This document shows, piece after piece, positions 63,390 to 64,000 of a stretch of 64,000 nucleotides of DNA. The stretch lies in the NCBI GenBank assembly GCA_017402445.1, contig JAFPME010000012.1, forward strand, positions 1-64,000. The letters are read 5' to 3'. The notes under the pieces were generated by a model. That model saw only the letters and a program-made list of their open reading frames with translations, was not told the DNA's origin and searched no databases. Every line of letters begins with the position of its first letter. The stretch's first letter is position 1. Position numbers and translations under genes: made by a program. Source of the stretch: Prevotella sp. (GTDB taxonomy: Bacteria; Bacteroidota; Bacteroidia; Bacteroidales; Bacteroidaceae).

Positions 63390-63620
63390 CTACGTGAAAA
63401 GCAGTAGCCCGATGGTGAGCAAACCGGCCAGCACGACAAGCCGCGTGCTCGGTTCCCGACTGCTGAAGTCTTCCCGATAAACGATGATGCACAGAAGGCA
63501 GATTGATACCAACACGGCAGCAGTCAGCCAGAGGAAGTCGTGGTGCACGAAACTGTTGATGATGCTCAGCACCAGAGGGCAGACAATGGCATAACTAACG
63601 ACACGTTGAATTCTTCCCAT
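63390..63620 (-). CDS. Small membrane protein
   Basis: A 76-residue protein with three hydrophobic stretches (VVSYAIVCPLVLSIINSFV; FLWLTAAVLVSICLLCIIVY; LVVLAGLLTIGLLLF). No family recognised. It starts at the ATG at 63618-63620; a TTG four codons upstream is the only longer option. It lies 20 bp before the PH-like protein gene, so the two are probably one operon. A weak -7-like box (TAACTTCG) sits near 63745. The rest of the window (63760-64000) shows no gene I can support. Confidence 0.7.
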   Translation of the reverse strand: MGRIQRVVSYAIVCPLVLSIINSFVHHDFLWLTAAVLVSICLLCIIVYREDFSSREPSTRLVVLAGLLTIGLLLFT

Positions 63621-64000
63621 ATTTTTTCTCAATAATATAATAGGTCATACGATTCGTCACGAACTCTCTGTCTGCCGATGGAGACCTGCCCGTCAATCGG
63701 ACAGAGTCTCTGTTAATACCTATATATCCCCTTTTTTCTTCTGCGAAGTTACGAAAAAAAAGAGAAACGCCCAAATTTCTGACAGTTTTCAAGAAAGAAT
63801 GAAACAATCGGTAAAGAAATTGAAATATCAGCGATAGTCTGCAGGACAGGAAAAGGAAGCAGAGCAATTTCGGCACGTATTTGCCACTGGGAGCTGAAAC
63901 CAGACGACACGACATGGAAGCGGCAAGAAATCGAAATGCAACGGAACGCGAGCCATCGCGGTGCGACAACACGACAGAACTGCTGCGACAATCTGGCACA

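Noticed and set aside
63595..63999. Frame open toward the window's right edge on the minus strand
   Set aside because: No start context, no recognisable domain, and it overlaps the promoter region of the small membrane protein; could be part of something outside the window but cannot be supported.

Overview
The window looks like chromosomal DNA of a Bacteroidetes, most likely family Prevotellaceae. Evidence: many genes are preceded by the Bacteroidetes -7 box (TAnnTTTG), usually without a strong Shine-Dalgarno. There are Bacteroidales-type secreted proteins with type IX secretion (T9SS) C-terminal domains, a PorE-like T9SS lipoprotein, several ECF sigma factors with membrane partners, and Prevotella-style heptamer repeats (GMATTAT). 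I see no rRNA, tRNA, CRISPR array, insertion sequence, phage or integrase.

Layout. 1-2402 (minus): xylose catabolism, xylB then xylA, the latter cut by the window edge. 3184-6071 (minus): a secreted alpha/beta hydrolase and a secreted nuclease/phosphodiesterase-like protein. 6373-8421: a BASS transporter and two small winged-helix-like proteins. 8698-12639 (plus): valS and a C11 cysteine peptidase. 12653-15044 (minus): a DUF2461 protein, endonuclease III, and an OmpH-like lipoprotein with a small membrane protein. 15205-17044 (plus): PepD and a lipoprotein. 17144-19999: an ECF sigma factor divergent from htpG, which has a textbook sigma-54 (-24/-12) promoter. 20763-24801 (plus): a tightly coupled operon of rfbB, a small sigma-region-4-like protein, purT, an FdtA/QdtA-like sugar isomerase and a GNAT acyltransferase. 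25068-27887 (minus): lutABC for lactate oxidation. 28105-32962 (minus): lipoprotein, ECF sigma and anti-sigma/barrel protein, a TPR-TM-HTH sensor, and a TonB-C protein. 33811-42649 (plus): GH29 alpha-L-fucosidase, a large putative glycosidase, topB and porE. 42699-44772 (minus): ECF sigma, PspC and membrane proteins. 45337-50130 (minus): an outer-membrane-like protein and a CotH/lamin-tail T9SS cargo. 50273-52750 (plus): GH94 phosphorylase. 53347-62190 (minus): a large alpha-2-macroglobulin-like protein, a DUF1573 protein, MeaB and IspH. 62845-63620 (minus): two small membrane proteins.

The most unusual content is repetitive. A dispersed element of about 400-440 bp occurs three times (around 2565-2985, 20105-20500 inverted, and 33135-33552). 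Each copy holds exactly five head-to-tail 22-bp units with a palindromic core (AAAATG-nnn-CATTTT) that varies between units while often keeping dyad symmetry. Beside each array is a 43-codon open stretch, free of indels in all three copies, with differences concentrated at third codon positions. Three more intergenic arrays (52839-52948, 53003-53156, 62491-62578) use unrelated cores but the same 22-bp period. Short repeats have also entered coding sequence: a 9-bp x4 repeat in the valS editing domain, palindromic repeats in topB, a heptamer array in the TPR-HTH gene, and a repeat-built C-terminus on the gene at 44026-44772. I regard the 22-bp-period arrays with their linked short frame as the best candidate for something undescribed; their function is unknown to me.

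All family assignments come from reading the translations by eye; no database search was run.
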